From assembly GCA_947447375.1 (NCBI GenBank), contig CANFJB010000005.1, positions 110,478 to 174,477 of the forward strand: a DNA stretch of 64,000 bases, written 5' to 3'. Positions 8,907 to 18,396 of this stretch are shown piece by piece (position 1 is the stretch's first letter; every line of letters starts with the position of its first letter). Made by a program: the position numbers and the translations under genes. Source of the stretch: Bacteroidota bacterium (lineage in GTDB: Bacteria; Bacteroidota; Bacteroidia; Flavobacteriales; Flavobacteriaceae). A model generated the notes under the pieces. The model had not been told where the DNA came from, did no database searches, and saw nothing but the letters and a program-made list of their open reading frames with translations.

Positions 8907-11756
8907 TTAATTTTCCATATACGCTTCAATTGGAGCGCAAGAACAAACTAAATTTCTATCTCCGTAAGCATCATCCGTTCTTCTAACGGTAGGCCAAAAT
9001 TTGTTTTCAGAAATGTATTCCAATGGGAAAGCTGCTTTTTCACGGGTGTAAGGAAAATTCCAAACATCAGCGGTAACCATCATTAAAGTATGAGGCGCAT
9101 TTTTCAAAACTGTATTGTGATCTTCAATGGTGCTTGCTTCAATTTCTTTTCTAATTTCAATCATTGCATCACAAAAACGATCCAGTTCTTCTAAATTTTC
9201 ACTTTCTGTTGGTTCGATCATTAAAGTTCCTGCAACTGGAAATGAAACTGTAGGTGCATGAAAACCATAATCCATTAAACGTTTTGCAATATCGGTAACT
9301 TCAACTCCTTTTTGTTTGAAAGGGCGACATTCCAATATCATTTCGTGAGCTGCGCGACCCATTTCACCAGAATATAAAGTATCATAATGACCGTTCAAAC
9401 GCTCTTTAATATAATTTGCATTTAGAATTGCATATTTAGTAGCGTTGGTAACTCCTTCAGCACCCAGCATAGAAATGTATCCATAAGAAATCAAACATAC
9501 TAATGCTGATCCCCAAGGAGCTGCAGATATTGCTGTAATGGCGTTTTCTCCGCCAGTACAAACTATAGGATTTGAAGGTAAAAACGGAACTAATTGTGGT
9601 GCAACACAAATTGGACCAACACCAGGACCACCTCCACCGTGTGGAATTGCAAATGTTTTGTGAAGATTCAAGTGACAAACATCAGCACCAATTGTAGCAG
9701 GATTTGTTAATCCCACTTGCGCATTCATATTGGCACCATCCATATAAACCTGACCTCCATTATCGTGAATTATTTGAGTAATTTCTCTAATTGCACTTTC
9801 AAAAACTCCATGTGTAGATGGATAAGTTACCATCAAACAAGAAAGTTCGTCTTTGTATAAAATTGCTTTTTCACGCAAATCATCAACGTCAATATTTCCG
9901 TTTTCAAGTGTTTTAGTAACTATAACTTTCATTCCAGCCATGGCTGCAGAAGCAGGATTTGTTCCGTGTGCCGATGATGGAATTAAGGCAATATTTCTAT
10001 GGTGATCTCCACGAGATTGATGGTAAGCACGAATAACCATAAGTCCGGCATATTCTCCTTGAGCACCTGAATTTGGCTGTAAAGTTGTTCCAGCAAAACC
10101 GGTTATTTCATTTAATTGCTGCTCTAATTTAGTCAACATTTCTTTGTATCCTTGTGCTTGTTCAAAGGGTACAAATGGGTGAATATTATTCCACATTGGA
10201 TTACTCAAAGGCAACATTTCAGCTGCAGCATTCAATTTCATTGTACATGAACCAAGAGATATCATAGAATGATTCAATGATAAATCTTTTCTTTCCAACA
10301 TTTTGATATAACGCATCATTGCAGATTCTGAATGATACCTGTTAAAAACTTCGTGTTTTAAAAATTCCGAAGTTCTTTCTAAATGTTCTGGGAAATGATT
10401 CGTAGAAGTTAATTCTTGAATTGCAGTAGCCTGAGTCCCATTTGCTGCAGCAAAAACTTCAATAATTTTATTTAAATCGGATATACTTGTAGTTTCATTC
10501 AAAGAAATTGAAACGGAAGTATCGTCAATATAATAGAAGTTAATTTCATTTTCTAATGCCAATTTGTTCACTTTCTTAGCATCTGCTTTTACAACAATAG
10601 TATCAAAAAAGGCATTATTGGTTTGCTCGTAACCTAATTTTTTCAATTCATTTGCTAATGTAGCTGCAGCGGCATGAACTTTATTTGCAATATATTTTAA
10701 TCCTTTTGGTCCATGAAAAACAGTATACATTCCTGCCATTACCGACAATAATACTTGTGCTGTACAAATATTTGAGGTTGCTTTGTCTCTTTTTATATGC
10801 TGCTCACGAGTTTGTAGCGCCATTCTTAAAGCACGATTCCCATTGGTATCAACTGTAACTCCGATGATTCTTCCAGGCATACTTCTTTTAAACTCATCTT
10901 TTGTAGCAAAATAAGCAGCGTGAGGACCTCCATAACCTAACGGAATTCCAAAACGTTGTGTAGTTCCTAAAACCACATCGGCGCCCATTTCTCCTGGAGG
11001 AGTCAATTTCACTAAGCTTAAAATATCTGCCGCAACGGCAACTTTAATTTCATTTTCTTTAGCTTTTGCAATAAAAGAAGCATAATCATGAACTTGTCCG
11101 AATTTTCCTGGATACTGTAAAATTGCACCGAAAAATTCATTTGAAAAATCAAAAGTTTCGTGATTTCCAATTACCAATTCAACACCAATAGGAGCTGCAC
11201 GAGTGATTAATACAGATAAAGTTTGAGGTAAAATTTCTTCGGAAACAAAGAACTTACAAGTATTATTTTTCTTTTGATCGCGAGTTCTTACGTCAAATAA
11301 AAGCGCCATTGCTTCAGCGGCAGCAGTACCTTCATCCAACAAAGAGGCGTTTGCAATTTCCATTCCAGTTAATTCAATAACCATAGTTTGAAAATTTAAA
11401 ATCGCTTCCAAACGTCCTTGAGCAATCTCGGCTTGATAAGGCGTGTAAGCAGTGTACCAACCCGGATTTTCAAAAATATTTCTCTGAATAACTGCGGGAA
11501 CAATCGCTTGATTGTAACCCAAACCGATGTAGGTTTTAAACACTTTATTTTTATTTCCCAATTCAGCAATATGATTTGAAAATTCATATTCTGACATTGC
11601 AGGTGCTAAATTTAATGGTTTTTTTAATCGAATATCTTCAGGAATAGTTTCAAGAATCAATTGATCAAGTGACTTTGCACCAATTGTTTTTAGCATATGT
11701 TGAAGCTCATTTTCATTTGGTCCAATATGTCTTAAAGCAAAAGCATCTGTTTTCAT
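8907..11756 (-). CDS. gcvP: Glycine dehydrogenase (aminomethyl-transferring), P protein
   Basis: PLP-dependent P protein of the glycine cleavage system. It decarboxylates glycine and passes the aminomethyl group to lipoyl-GcvH. The 949-residue length equals the usual single-chain form with fused N- and C-terminal halves. The PLP lysine is in NLHKTFAIPHGGG in the second half, followed by the glycine-rich GGGGPGVGP loop. ATG at 11756 was chosen over an upstream TTG at 11837, because the protein then opens with the normal TDAFALRHIGPNE and a promoter box lies between the two. GcvT and GcvH are not adjacent. No glycine riboswitch was recognised upstream. Confidence 0.96.
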   Translation of the reverse strand: MKTDAFALRHIGPNENELQHMLKTIGAKSLDQLILETIPEDIRLKKPLNLAPAMSEYEFSNHIAELGNKNKVFKTYIGLGYNQAIVPAVIQRNIFENPGWYTAYTPYQAEIAQGRLEAILNFQTMVIELTGMEIANASLLDEGTAAAEAMALLFDVRTRDQKKNNTCKFFVSEEILPQTLSVLITRAAPIGVELVIGNHETFDFSNEFFGAILQYPGKFGQVHDYASFIAKAKENEIKVAVAADILSLVKLTPPGEMGADVVLGTTQRFGIPLGYGGPHAAYFATKDEFKRSMPGRIIGVTVDTNGNRALRMALQTREQHIKRDKATSNICTAQVLLSVMAGMYTVFHGPKGLKYIANKVHAAAATLANELKKLGYEQTNNAFFDTIVVKADAKKVNKLALENEINFYYIDDTSVSISLNETTSISDLNKIIEVFAAANGTQATAIQELTSTNHFPEHLERTSEFLKHEVFNRYHSESAMMRYIKMLERKDLSLNHSMISLGSCTMKLNAAAEMLPLSNPMWNNIHPFVPFEQAQGYKEMLTKLEQQLNEITGFAGTTLQPNSGAQGEYAGLMVIRAYHQSRGDHHRNIALIPSSAHGTNPASAAMAGMKVIVTKTLENGNIDVDDLREKAILYKDELSCLMVTYPSTHGVFESAIREITQIIHDNGGQVYMDGANMNAQVGLTNPATIGADVCHLNLHKTFAIPHGGGGPGVGPICVAPQLVPFLPSNPIVCTGGENAITAISAAPWGSALVCLISYGYISMLGAEGVTNATKYAILNANYIKERLNGHYDTLYSGEMGRAAHEMILECRPFKQKGVEVTDIAKRLMDYGFHAPTVSFPVAGTLMIEPTESENLEELDRFCDAMIEIRKEIEASTIEDHNTVLKNAPHTLMMVTADVWNFPYTREKAAFPLEYISENKFWPTVRRTDDAYGDRNLVCSCAPIEAYMEN

Positions 11757-11791
11757 ATTTTTAGTAAAAGTGTTGTTGTTATTTTGAAGTG

Positions 11792-11799
11792 CAAATTTA
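11792..11799 (-). promoter_or_regulatory. gcvP -7 promoter box (TAAATTTG)
   Basis: On the minus strand this reads TAAATTTG, a match to TAnnTTTG. It would start transcription about 30 bases before the ATG at 11756. It lies inside the alternative longer reading frame, which argues for the shorter start. No well-placed TTG was found. Confidence 0.5.
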
Positions 11800-11896
11800 T
11801 GTATTAAATTCAAAATTTTACGGGATTTTGATGCCAATTTCTAAGTATTTTTCAACTAAAAGCCATTCTTATTAACAGTTTAATTATTTTTGTTCA

Positions 11897-12772
11897 ATGA
11901 AGCAATTGAAACAACTTTTTGATTTTTACCTCGATTCTAGTATTCATGTTGCTTTGTCGTGTTTTGCACTTGTAAATTGCACTTACTTAATCTTAAACAT
12001 TTCAATAAATTATTCGGTAGCCTTATTTGCCTTTTTTGGAACAATTGTCGGCTATAATTTTGTGAAATTTGATGCCTTGGCTCGAGCCAAAAAAAATAAC
12101 ATGAGTTGGAAATTAAAAGCAATCGCAGGATTGAGTTTTCTAGCCTTAATAATTGGAATTTACTACTTCCTAGAACTTCAAAAAATCACTAAAATTATTG
12201 CATCCATAGTTTTAATTTTGACCCTATTATACACACTACCCTTTTTTCCAAATAAAAGAAATGCGCGTAATTGGGCGGGATTTAAAATTTACATCGTGGC
12301 TATTTGCTGGGTTGGCGTGACATTACTCCTGCCAATAATTAATTCCGATTATAAAATAAATTTCCAAATAGGAATACTAATCCTCCAGAGATTATTTCTG
12401 ATATTTTCATTAATATTAATATTTGAGATAAAAGATTTGAAAAATGACGATCCCCATTTAAAAACGGTACCACAACAAATTGGTGTTGCAAAAACTAAAA
12501 ATCTCGGATTCGTTTTGTTGATTTTATTTATTGGCTTAAGCAGTATCAATTGCAATTTCAATTACAATATCAATTACAATATCAATTACAATATCAATGG
12601 CAATGGCAATGGCAATTTCAATTATCAATATTTAGAATTGAATTTTGTAATTGCTATTGTAATTGGTTTTTTTCTGTTTTTTTCTAATGAAAATCGATCT
12701 AAATATTTCACGGATTTTTGGGTAGAAAGTATACCAATTGCATGGTGGCTTTTGTATTTATTCACAAAATAA
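11897..12772 (+). CDS. UbiA-like prenyltransferase-family membrane protein
   Basis: A 291-residue protein with about eight hydrophobic segments. The segment FEIKDLKNDDPHLKTVPQQI resembles the second Asp-rich motif and following loop of UbiA-type prenyltransferases. The first motif (around GYNFVKFDALARAKK) is poorly conserved. It may therefore be a divergent or non-catalytic relative. Residues about 217-245, between two membrane helices, are an Asn-rich stretch encoded by an in-frame tandem DNA repeat and look like an expanded loop. It is divergent from gcvP. Function and substrate are unknown. Confidence 0.6.
   Translation: MKQLKQLFDFYLDSSIHVALSCFALVNCTYLILNISINYSVALFAFFGTIVGYNFVKFDALARAKKNNMSWKLKAIAGLSFLALIIGIYYFLELQKITKIIASIVLILTLLYTLPFFPNKRNARNWAGFKIYIVAICWVGVTLLLPIINSDYKINFQIGILILQRLFLIFSLILIFEIKDLKNDDPHLKTVPQQIGVAKTKNLGFVLLILFIGLSSINCNFNYNINYNINYNINGNGNGNFNYQYLELNFVIAIVIGFFLFFSNENRSKYFTDFWVESIPIAWWLLYLFTK
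12545..12630 (+). repeat. In-frame 12-bp and 6-bp tandem repeats
   Basis: ATTACAATATCA occurs three times in tandem at 12561-12596. It is followed by three units of about 6 bp (CAATGG-like) and flanked by related CAATTnCAAT units. The tract is a multiple of three and codes for Asn-Tyr-Asn-Ile and Asn-Gly repeats within the membrane protein. Such tracts arise by slippage. Confidence 0.9.
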
Positions 12773-12796
12773 AAAACCGAAGCTTTCACTCCGGTT
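12772..12796 (-). terminator. Terminator of the M3 peptidase gene
   Basis: The stem ACCGaAG/CTcCGGT contains one A-C mismatch, has a 6-base loop, and is followed on the minus strand by TTTTTT. It begins 7 bases past the peptidase stop and overlaps the convergent gene's stop codon. Confidence 0.65.
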
Positions 12797-12803
12797 GTAC
12801 TAT

Positions 12804-14831
12804 TTATAATAATCCTGCTCTTTTAAGCAAAGCATCTGGTTTTGGTTCTTGACCTCTAAAACGTTTGTACAAAACCATTGGATGTTCTGTTCCGCCTTTT
12901 GAAAGTACATTTTCTTTGAATTTTGTAGCTACCTCAACATTGAAAATTCCTTTTTCTTGGAAATACGCAAACGCATCGGCATCGAGAACCTCAGCCCATT
13001 TATAACTGTAATATCCTGAAGAATATCCACCTTGAAAAATATGAGAAAAAGCAGTACTCATGGCATTTTCCTTTACCTCTGGATACAATTGAGTGGCTGA
13101 AAATTGTTCCATTTCAAATGTCTTAACATCAGAAATAGCGGTTGGATCTTGACCATGCCAACCCATATCCAACAATCCAAAACTCAATTGGCGTAAAGTC
13201 GCCATTCCTTCTTGAAAGCTGGCACTTTCTTTAATTTTTTGAACTAATTCCATTGGAATCAATTCATTTGTTTGATAATGATGTGCAAATAATGACAAAG
13301 CCTCCGCTTCATAACACCAGTTTTCCATAATCTGACTAGGTAATTCTACAAAATCCCAAAAAACGCTTGTTCCTGACAAACTTGGGTAAATTGTATTTGC
13401 TAAAATACCATGCAAACCGTGACCGAATTCGTGAAACAAAGTCGTAACTTCATTAAAAGTTAATAAAGAGGGTTTCGTTGCTGTAGGTCTTGTGAAATTA
13501 CAAACATTAGAAATGTGTGGTCTTTCATTTTTATTATTTAAAACATATTGCGACTTGAACGAGGTCATCCACGCACCATTTCTTTTGCCTTTTCTTGGAA
13601 AGAAATCGGCATAAAAAACGGCAACAAGTTCGTCTTTTTTGTCTTTTACTTCAAAAGTTCTAACTTCTTCGTGGTATTTATCAATGTCGGAAATCTCGTT
13701 GAAGGTAATTCCATAAAGTCTTTCTGCGATAGTAAATGCACCTTCTAAAACCTTTTCTAATTGGAAATAAGGCTTCAAAATCTCATCATCCAAACTGAAC
13801 AACTGTTGCTTTAATTTTTCAGAATAATAAGCTCCATCCCACTTTTCTAGTTGGTCGATTCCGTCTAATTTCTTTGCAAATGCTGCTAATTCTTCAAATT
13901 CTTTTTGAGCTGCCGGTTTGGCTTTTGCCAACAAATCATTTAAAAATGAAATTACTTGTTCCGGTGTTTTCGCCATTCGTTCTTCCAAAACATAATGCGC
14001 ATGTGTTTTATAACCCAATAACTGCGCTCTGTCAAAACGTAGTTTGGCAATTTTAAGAACGATATCTTGATTATCGAATTCGTTATTTTGAAATCCTTTT
14101 GATCCAAATGCAATTGCCATTTTTTTTCTTAATTCCCTATTATCCGCGTAGGTAAGAAAAGGAATATAACTAGGATGATCAAGGGTGAAAATCCAACCGT
14201 TTTTATCTTGGCTTTTAGCCAATAGATGTGCGGCTTCAATTGTTCCTTCAGGCAATCCAGAAAGTTCTTTTTCATCGGTAATATTCAATTGAAAAGCTTG
14301 CGTTTCGGCCAATACATTTTCCCCAAATTGCAAACTTAATTTAGACAATTGCATGTCAATTTCTCGTAATTTACTTTTTTTATCTTCCGATAAATTAGCA
14401 CCATTTCTAGAAAAACTCTTGTATTTTTTATCTAATAATGTGGCTTGTTCAGTACTTAAATTAAGTAACTCTTTTTGGTCGTAAACTGCTTTTACTTTTG
14501 CAAATAAAGCGGCATTTAATCGAACATCATTTCCAAATTCTGATAATAATGGCGAGATTTCTTGTGCAATTTTTTGCATTTCATCACTAGTTTCTGCCGA
14601 ATTCAAATTGAAGAAAATACTTGATGCTCTATCCAAAACATCACCTGTAAATTCCATCGCCACGATTGTGTTTTCAAAAGTTGGCGCCTCTGAATTATTT
14701 ACAATTGCATCGATTTCGGCTTTTGCAATTTCGATTCCTTTTTTAATTGCAGGAAGATAATCTTCATTATTTATTTGAGAAAAAGGAGCCGTATTGTGTT
14801 TTGTATTGAAATACTGAGTTAAGATATTCAT
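12804..14831 (-). CDS. M3 family metallopeptidase (oligopeptidase A / Dcp-like)
   Basis: Zinc oligopeptidase of 675 residues, the normal size for bacterial M3A enzymes such as Dcp and PrlC. The zinc site HEFGH is at residues 467-471 within LFHEFGHGLHGIL, with the downstream ELPSQIMENW segment that carries the third ligand. No signal peptide is seen, so it probably degrades short peptides in the cytoplasm. Whether it acts as a dipeptidyl carboxypeptidase or an endo-oligopeptidase cannot be decided. It is followed by a terminator and preceded by a repeat-like intergenic sequence. Confidence 0.93.
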   Translation of the reverse strand: MNILTQYFNTKHNTAPFSQINNEDYLPAIKKGIEIAKAEIDAIVNNSEAPTFENTIVAMEFTGDVLDRASSIFFNLNSAETSDEMQKIAQEISPLLSEFGNDVRLNAALFAKVKAVYDQKELLNLSTEQATLLDKKYKSFSRNGANLSEDKKSKLREIDMQLSKLSLQFGENVLAETQAFQLNITDEKELSGLPEGTIEAAHLLAKSQDKNGWIFTLDHPSYIPFLTYADNRELRKKMAIAFGSKGFQNNEFDNQDIVLKIAKLRFDRAQLLGYKTHAHYVLEERMAKTPEQVISFLNDLLAKAKPAAQKEFEELAAFAKKLDGIDQLEKWDGAYYSEKLKQQLFSLDDEILKPYFQLEKVLEGAFTIAERLYGITFNEISDIDKYHEEVRTFEVKDKKDELVAVFYADFFPRKGKRNGAWMTSFKSQYVLNNKNERPHISNVCNFTRPTATKPSLLTFNEVTTLFHEFGHGLHGILANTIYPSLSGTSVFWDFVELPSQIMENWCYEAEALSLFAHHYQTNELIPMELVQKIKESASFQEGMATLRQLSFGLLDMGWHGQDPTAISDVKTFEMEQFSATQLYPEVKENAMSTAFSHIFQGGYSSGYYSYKWAEVLDADAFAYFQEKGIFNVEVATKFKENVLSKGGTEHPMVLYKRFRGQEPKPDALLKRAGLL

Positions 14832-14858
14832 GTTTTTAATTATTTATTTCGCCAAGAT

Positions 14859-14947
14859 CCACAAAGAGAGCACTAAATTTCACAAAATATAGCAAAAACT
14901 CAATGATTCTTTGCGCAGCTTCCTTTTTTCTTTGCGTGTCTTTGTGT
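14859..14947. repeat. Imperfect inverted repeat, possible dispersed intergenic repeat
   Basis: CACAAAG at 14860-14866 pairs with CTTTGTG at 14940-14946, with weaker complementarity continuing inward. CTTTGCGnnnnC-like words recur inside (TTCTTTGCGCAGC, TTCTTTGCGTGTC). It occupies most of the gap between the M3 peptidase and purE genes. The style resembles eroded intergenic repeats of flavobacteria; only one copy is in this window. Confidence 0.4.
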
Positions 14948-14954
14948 AAGAATA

Positions 14955-15437
14955 TTACTTTTTAAGATTTTCTGAAGATTTATTTACTGAATCTTTCAAG
15001 CCTTCTTTGTACAAAATAATTTTGTCTAAAACGCATTTGTCTTGTGTGCCAACAATTTGAGCAGCTAGGATTCCGGCATTCTTTGCGCCATTTAAAGCTA
15101 CGGTTGCAACAGGAACGCCACCTGGCATTTGCAAAATTGACAATATAGAATCCCAACCATCAATAGAATTACTTGATTTCACAGGAACTCCAATTACTGG
15201 AAGTGGCGACATCGAAGCGACCATTCCGGGTAAATGAGCGGCTCCTCCTGCTCCAGCAATAATAACTGAAATCCCACGTAGGTGAGCATTTTTACTAAAC
15301 TCTACTAATTTTTCTGGGGTTCTATGTGCCGAAACAATATCCACTTCAGTTTCAATATCAAAACCATTAAGAATATCAATTGCATCTTGCATTACTGGCA
15401 TGTCGGAAATACTTCCCATTATTACGGCTACTTTCAT
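14955..15437 (-). CDS. purE: 5-(carboxyamino)imidazole ribonucleotide mutase
   Basis: Class I PurE, 160 residues. It converts N5-CAIR to CAIR in de novo purine synthesis. Characteristic motifs are MGSISDMPVM at 7-16, SAHRTPEK around 40-47 and AGGAAHLPGMVAS. It follows purK on the same strand with a 92-base gap, and the two enzymes act in succession. The short C-terminal extension KDSVNKSSENLKK is not part of the catalytic core. Confidence 0.96.
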   Translation of the reverse strand: MKVAVIMGSISDMPVMQDAIDILNGFDIETEVDIVSAHRTPEKLVEFSKNAHLRGISVIIAGAGGAAHLPGMVASMSPLPVIGVPVKSSNSIDGWDSILSILQMPGGVPVATVALNGAKNAGILAAQIVGTQDKCVLDKIILYKEGLKDSVNKSSENLKK

Positions 15438-15529
15438 TGTTAATTTTATTTAAAGATTTAAAGATTAAAGAATTTAAAGATTCAGCTTGAAAATCATTTT
15501 TCAATCTTACAATTATTCAATCTTTTAAT
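15438..15529. repeat. AT-rich simple repeats between purK and purE
   Basis: The words TTTAAAGATT and AAAGATT recur several times on one side, and their complement AATCTT/TCAATCTT on the other. The whole can fold as an imperfect hairpin. It may be a degenerate intergenic repeat. Confidence 0.35.
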
Positions 15530-16675
15530 TTATGAAATTACTCTAATTGTATTCTTAACGTTTTCGGCAATTTTTCGTGCTTCAACCATATTCTCATTTA
15601 CGATAGTTACATGTCCCATTTTTCTAAAAGGGCGCGTTTCTTTTTTACCATAAATATGAGGCGTTACTCCATTCCAACCCATTATGGTTTCTATGTTTTC
15701 ATAAACCACATCGCCTGAAAATCCTTCGGCACCGACCAAATTTACCATAATTCCCGCGACTTTACTATCAGTATTTCCCAAAGGTAAATCTAAAATTGCT
15801 CGGATATGGTTTTCAAATTGGGATGTGTAGCTAGCTTCAATCGTGTGGTGTCCAGAATTATGTGGGCGCGGCGCAACTTCATTAACTATAATTTCGTCAT
15901 CGATAGTTTGAAACATTTCGACTGCTAAAAGTCCAACATGATTGAATTTTTCAGAAACATTTAAAGCTATTGCACGTGCTTTTTTAGCGACTTTATCATC
16001 AATTCGTGCTGGGCAAATTACATATTCTACTTGGTTTGCCTCAGGATGAAATTCCATTTCAACTACAGGATACGTTTTAATTTCTCCTGACACATTGCGA
16101 CAAACAATTACAGAAAGTTCATTTTTGAACGGAATCATTTCTTCAGAAATACATTCTACATTTGGTAAATTATCTAGATCTGATAGCGTTCGAATGATTT
16201 TTACTCCCATTCCGTCATAGCCAAATTCAGTGCATTTCCATACAAATGGCAATTTCAAATTTTGGGATTCTGCTTTAAGCGATTCTAAATTTTCAAATCT
16301 TCTGTATGCTGCTGTTGGAATAGTATTATTCGAATAAAAATCTTTTTGAATTCCTTTATTCTGAATTAACCGAAGTGTTTTTGGTGATGGAAAAACTTTA
16401 ATTCCTTCGCTTTCTAATTTTTCTAAAGCGTCTAGGTTAACCAATTCAATTTCGAAAGTTAACACATCGACTTGTTTTCCAAAATTATAAACGGCATCAA
16501 AGTCCATTAAATTTCCTTGAAAAAATTTATTACAAGCTATTTTACAAGGCGCTTCATTACTTGGATCGAGAACGTAGGTTTGAATATCGAATTTTCGAGT
16601 ATCGAACAACATCATTTTCCCTAACTGACCTCCGCCAAGGATTCCTAATTTAAAATCGGAAGAAAAATAATTCAT
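15530..16675 (-). CDS. purK: 5-(carboxyamino)imidazole ribonucleotide synthase
   Basis: ATP-grasp enzyme of 381 residues that carboxylates AIR to N5-CAIR with ATP and bicarbonate. The N-terminal LGILGGGQLGKMM at about 11-23, the central WKCTEFGYDGMGVK and the ATP-grasp residues in NEVAPRPHNSGHHTIEA identify PurK. It lies upstream of purE in the same orientation, a common arrangement. The start ATG gives the usual short lead before the GGGQLG motif. Confidence 0.96.
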   Translation of the reverse strand: MNYFSSDFKLGILGGGQLGKMMLFDTRKFDIQTYVLDPSNEAPCKIACNKFFQGNLMDFDAVYNFGKQVDVLTFEIELVNLDALEKLESEGIKVFPSPKTLRLIQNKGIQKDFYSNNTIPTAAYRRFENLESLKAESQNLKLPFVWKCTEFGYDGMGVKIIRTLSDLDNLPNVECISEEMIPFKNELSVIVCRNVSGEIKTYPVVEMEFHPEANQVEYVICPARIDDKVAKKARAIALNVSEKFNHVGLLAVEMFQTIDDEIIVNEVAPRPHNSGHHTIEASYTSQFENHIRAILDLPLGNTDSKVAGIMVNLVGAEGFSGDVVYENIETIMGWNGVTPHIYGKKETRPFRKMGHVTIVNENMVEARKIAENVKNTIRVIS

Positions 16676-16738
16676 TAAAATAAATTTTTCACAAAGATAC
16701 TTTAAAAGAGTAAAAATAAAAAGTTACGCTATTTAAAA

Positions 16739-18385
16739 TTATCTTCGGACAATTATTCTCTTGGTAAAACTACCATTATTGGTTTCTACTTTTAAAGTAT
16801 AAATTCCCGTTGCTAAATTTTGAACATCGATTGAATAACTATCTGAAGTCATTGGATTTCTATAAACAGCTACTAATTTACCGTCCAAAGTATATACAGA
16901 AACTACATTTATAGAATTATTAACTGAGTTGATATTCACTGTTTCAACCGTTGGATTTGGATAAACAACAATGTCATTCCTATTTCCAAAATCATTAGTT
17001 GAAAGTAACGAATTCGTGTAACAACTAGCTGGAACAGTATTTTCAATTTTTATCAAATTACTAACTTTATTATTTGCATAACCTTGATTAGTAGTATTGT
17101 TATAAAAAGTTAAATCTAAAGTTTGATTACTAGTTCCAAACCAATCTTGTAGAATTGTACTGAAAACTCTTCGATAATCGTGTTGCACGGTTTGTACTTG
17201 GAAATTATTTGCCAATACGGCTTCGGAAAGGTTAATATTTGTTCCTGAAACACCTGGATTTATTGATTTTCCGAAAACAAACATAGGTGCAATTTCCCCG
17301 TGATCGGTTCCTAAATTACCATTTTCACCTGCTTTCCTACCAAATTCAGAAAACGGAACAGCAATTACATCGTCACCTAAATTCTGATTGTTTAAATCGG
17401 TAATAAAAGCATTTATAGATTCTGAAACTTGGGTTAAAAGATCTGCATGAGTTCCCAAATGAGTTGTGGTATTTGAAGCAACTTGAATATCATGGGTGTC
17501 AAAACCTCCTATTTTCACTAAATATACTTTTGTCTGTAAACCCCCAGAGATAAACCTTGCAACCGTTTTTAATTGGTTAGCCAAACTTGTTGAAGGATAG
17601 GTTACATTGGTAGAATTTGTTCCTGTATTAAATGCTGTTGAAATACTTTGAGCATATAAATTTGTTTCTGCATCGCTAGCTAAAATAAATCGGATTAAAT
17701 CACCGTATTCAGAATTTGGAATTGACGTTGGCGGCGCACCACCCAATCCATTCAATATTGAGTAAAAGCCTGCAGGATCTTGCCCATTTATATTAATTGA
17801 CATTCCGTGTTCAACTTCTCCGTGGAAACCTAAAGAATTATCGCTACTTCCTAATTGAATTCCCAAAGGGAAATTTGCAGTTAAGAAATTACTGTAGTAA
17901 TTCTCCAAAAATCTTCCAATCCACCCGCTATCAATATTGTTATTGGCAGCCGTTCCGTCTCCACCTGTCAACCACAAATCGGTAGATTTAAAGTGGGATT
18001 TATCTTGAGAGGCGTATCCAACACCTTGAACAACCCGCATTAATCCGCGGTCATATAAACTTTTAAATCCGGTTAATGCTGGGTGGAGCCCAATTTGGTT
18101 AGCCAAGGGCAATGTAGTATCTAAATTAATTATTCCATTGGTTTGTCCTGCATTATTTAATTTTATATTAGGACGTAAAGCTGCATAAGCATCGTATTGA
18201 TTTAAAGGCACTACGGTGTTTAATCCGTCATTTGCTCCAGATAATTGAACTAATACTATTTTTTTTGCATTTACATTCGGACAGGTAGTCATACCTGCCG
18301 ATTTAAAAAGTGCAAATACTTCCGTTGGCAAAAGTGTTAATGCAGATGCGGATGCGGTGAGTTGAATAAAATTTCTTCTTTTCAT
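16739..18385 (-). CDS. DUF1501 domain secreted protein with T9SS C-terminal domain
   Basis: A 548-residue exported protein. The N-terminus KRRNFIQLTASASALTLLP has a twin-arginine-like RR start and hydrophobic core. The body carries the DUF1501 features KIVLVQLSGANDGLNTVVP and PFSEFGRKAGENG near the HGE motif (related to the alkaline phosphatase/sulfatase-like fold). From about residue 470, after VVYPNPTVETV, comes a beta-rich type A T9SS sorting domain ending in KRIIVRR. It lies 11 bases after the DUF1800 gene; the pair is conserved in many bacteria. The function is unknown. Confidence 0.85.
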   Translation of the reverse strand: MKRRNFIQLTASASALTLLPTEVFALFKSAGMTTCPNVNAKKIVLVQLSGANDGLNTVVPLNQYDAYAALRPNIKLNNAGQTNGIINLDTTLPLANQIGLHPALTGFKSLYDRGLMRVVQGVGYASQDKSHFKSTDLWLTGGDGTAANNNIDSGWIGRFLENYYSNFLTANFPLGIQLGSSDNSLGFHGEVEHGMSININGQDPAGFYSILNGLGGAPPTSIPNSEYGDLIRFILASDAETNLYAQSISTAFNTGTNSTNVTYPSTSLANQLKTVARFISGGLQTKVYLVKIGGFDTHDIQVASNTTTHLGTHADLLTQVSESINAFITDLNNQNLGDDVIAVPFSEFGRKAGENGNLGTDHGEIAPMFVFGKSINPGVSGTNINLSEAVLANNFQVQTVQHDYRRVFSTILQDWFGTSNQTLDLTFYNNTTNQGYANNKVSNLIKIENTVPASCYTNSLLSTNDFGNRNDIVVYPNPTVETVNINSVNNSINVVSVYTLDGKLVAVYRNPMTSDSYSIDVQNLATGIYTLKVETNNGSFTKRIIVRR

Positions 18386-18396
18386 ATAAAATAGTA

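Noticed and set aside
11757..11837. Longer N-terminus of GcvP from a TTG start
   Set aside because: The extension is not part of the family and runs through the predicted promoter box; the ATG at 11756 gives the normal 949 residues.
11757..11896. Possible glycine riboswitch upstream of gcvP
   Set aside because: The leader predicted from the promoter box is only about 30 bases, and no aptamer-like conserved core was seen.
12561..12596. Three 12-bp repeats as a CRISPR-like array
   Set aside because: The repeats are directly adjacent with no spacers, in frame within a gene, and no cas genes occur.
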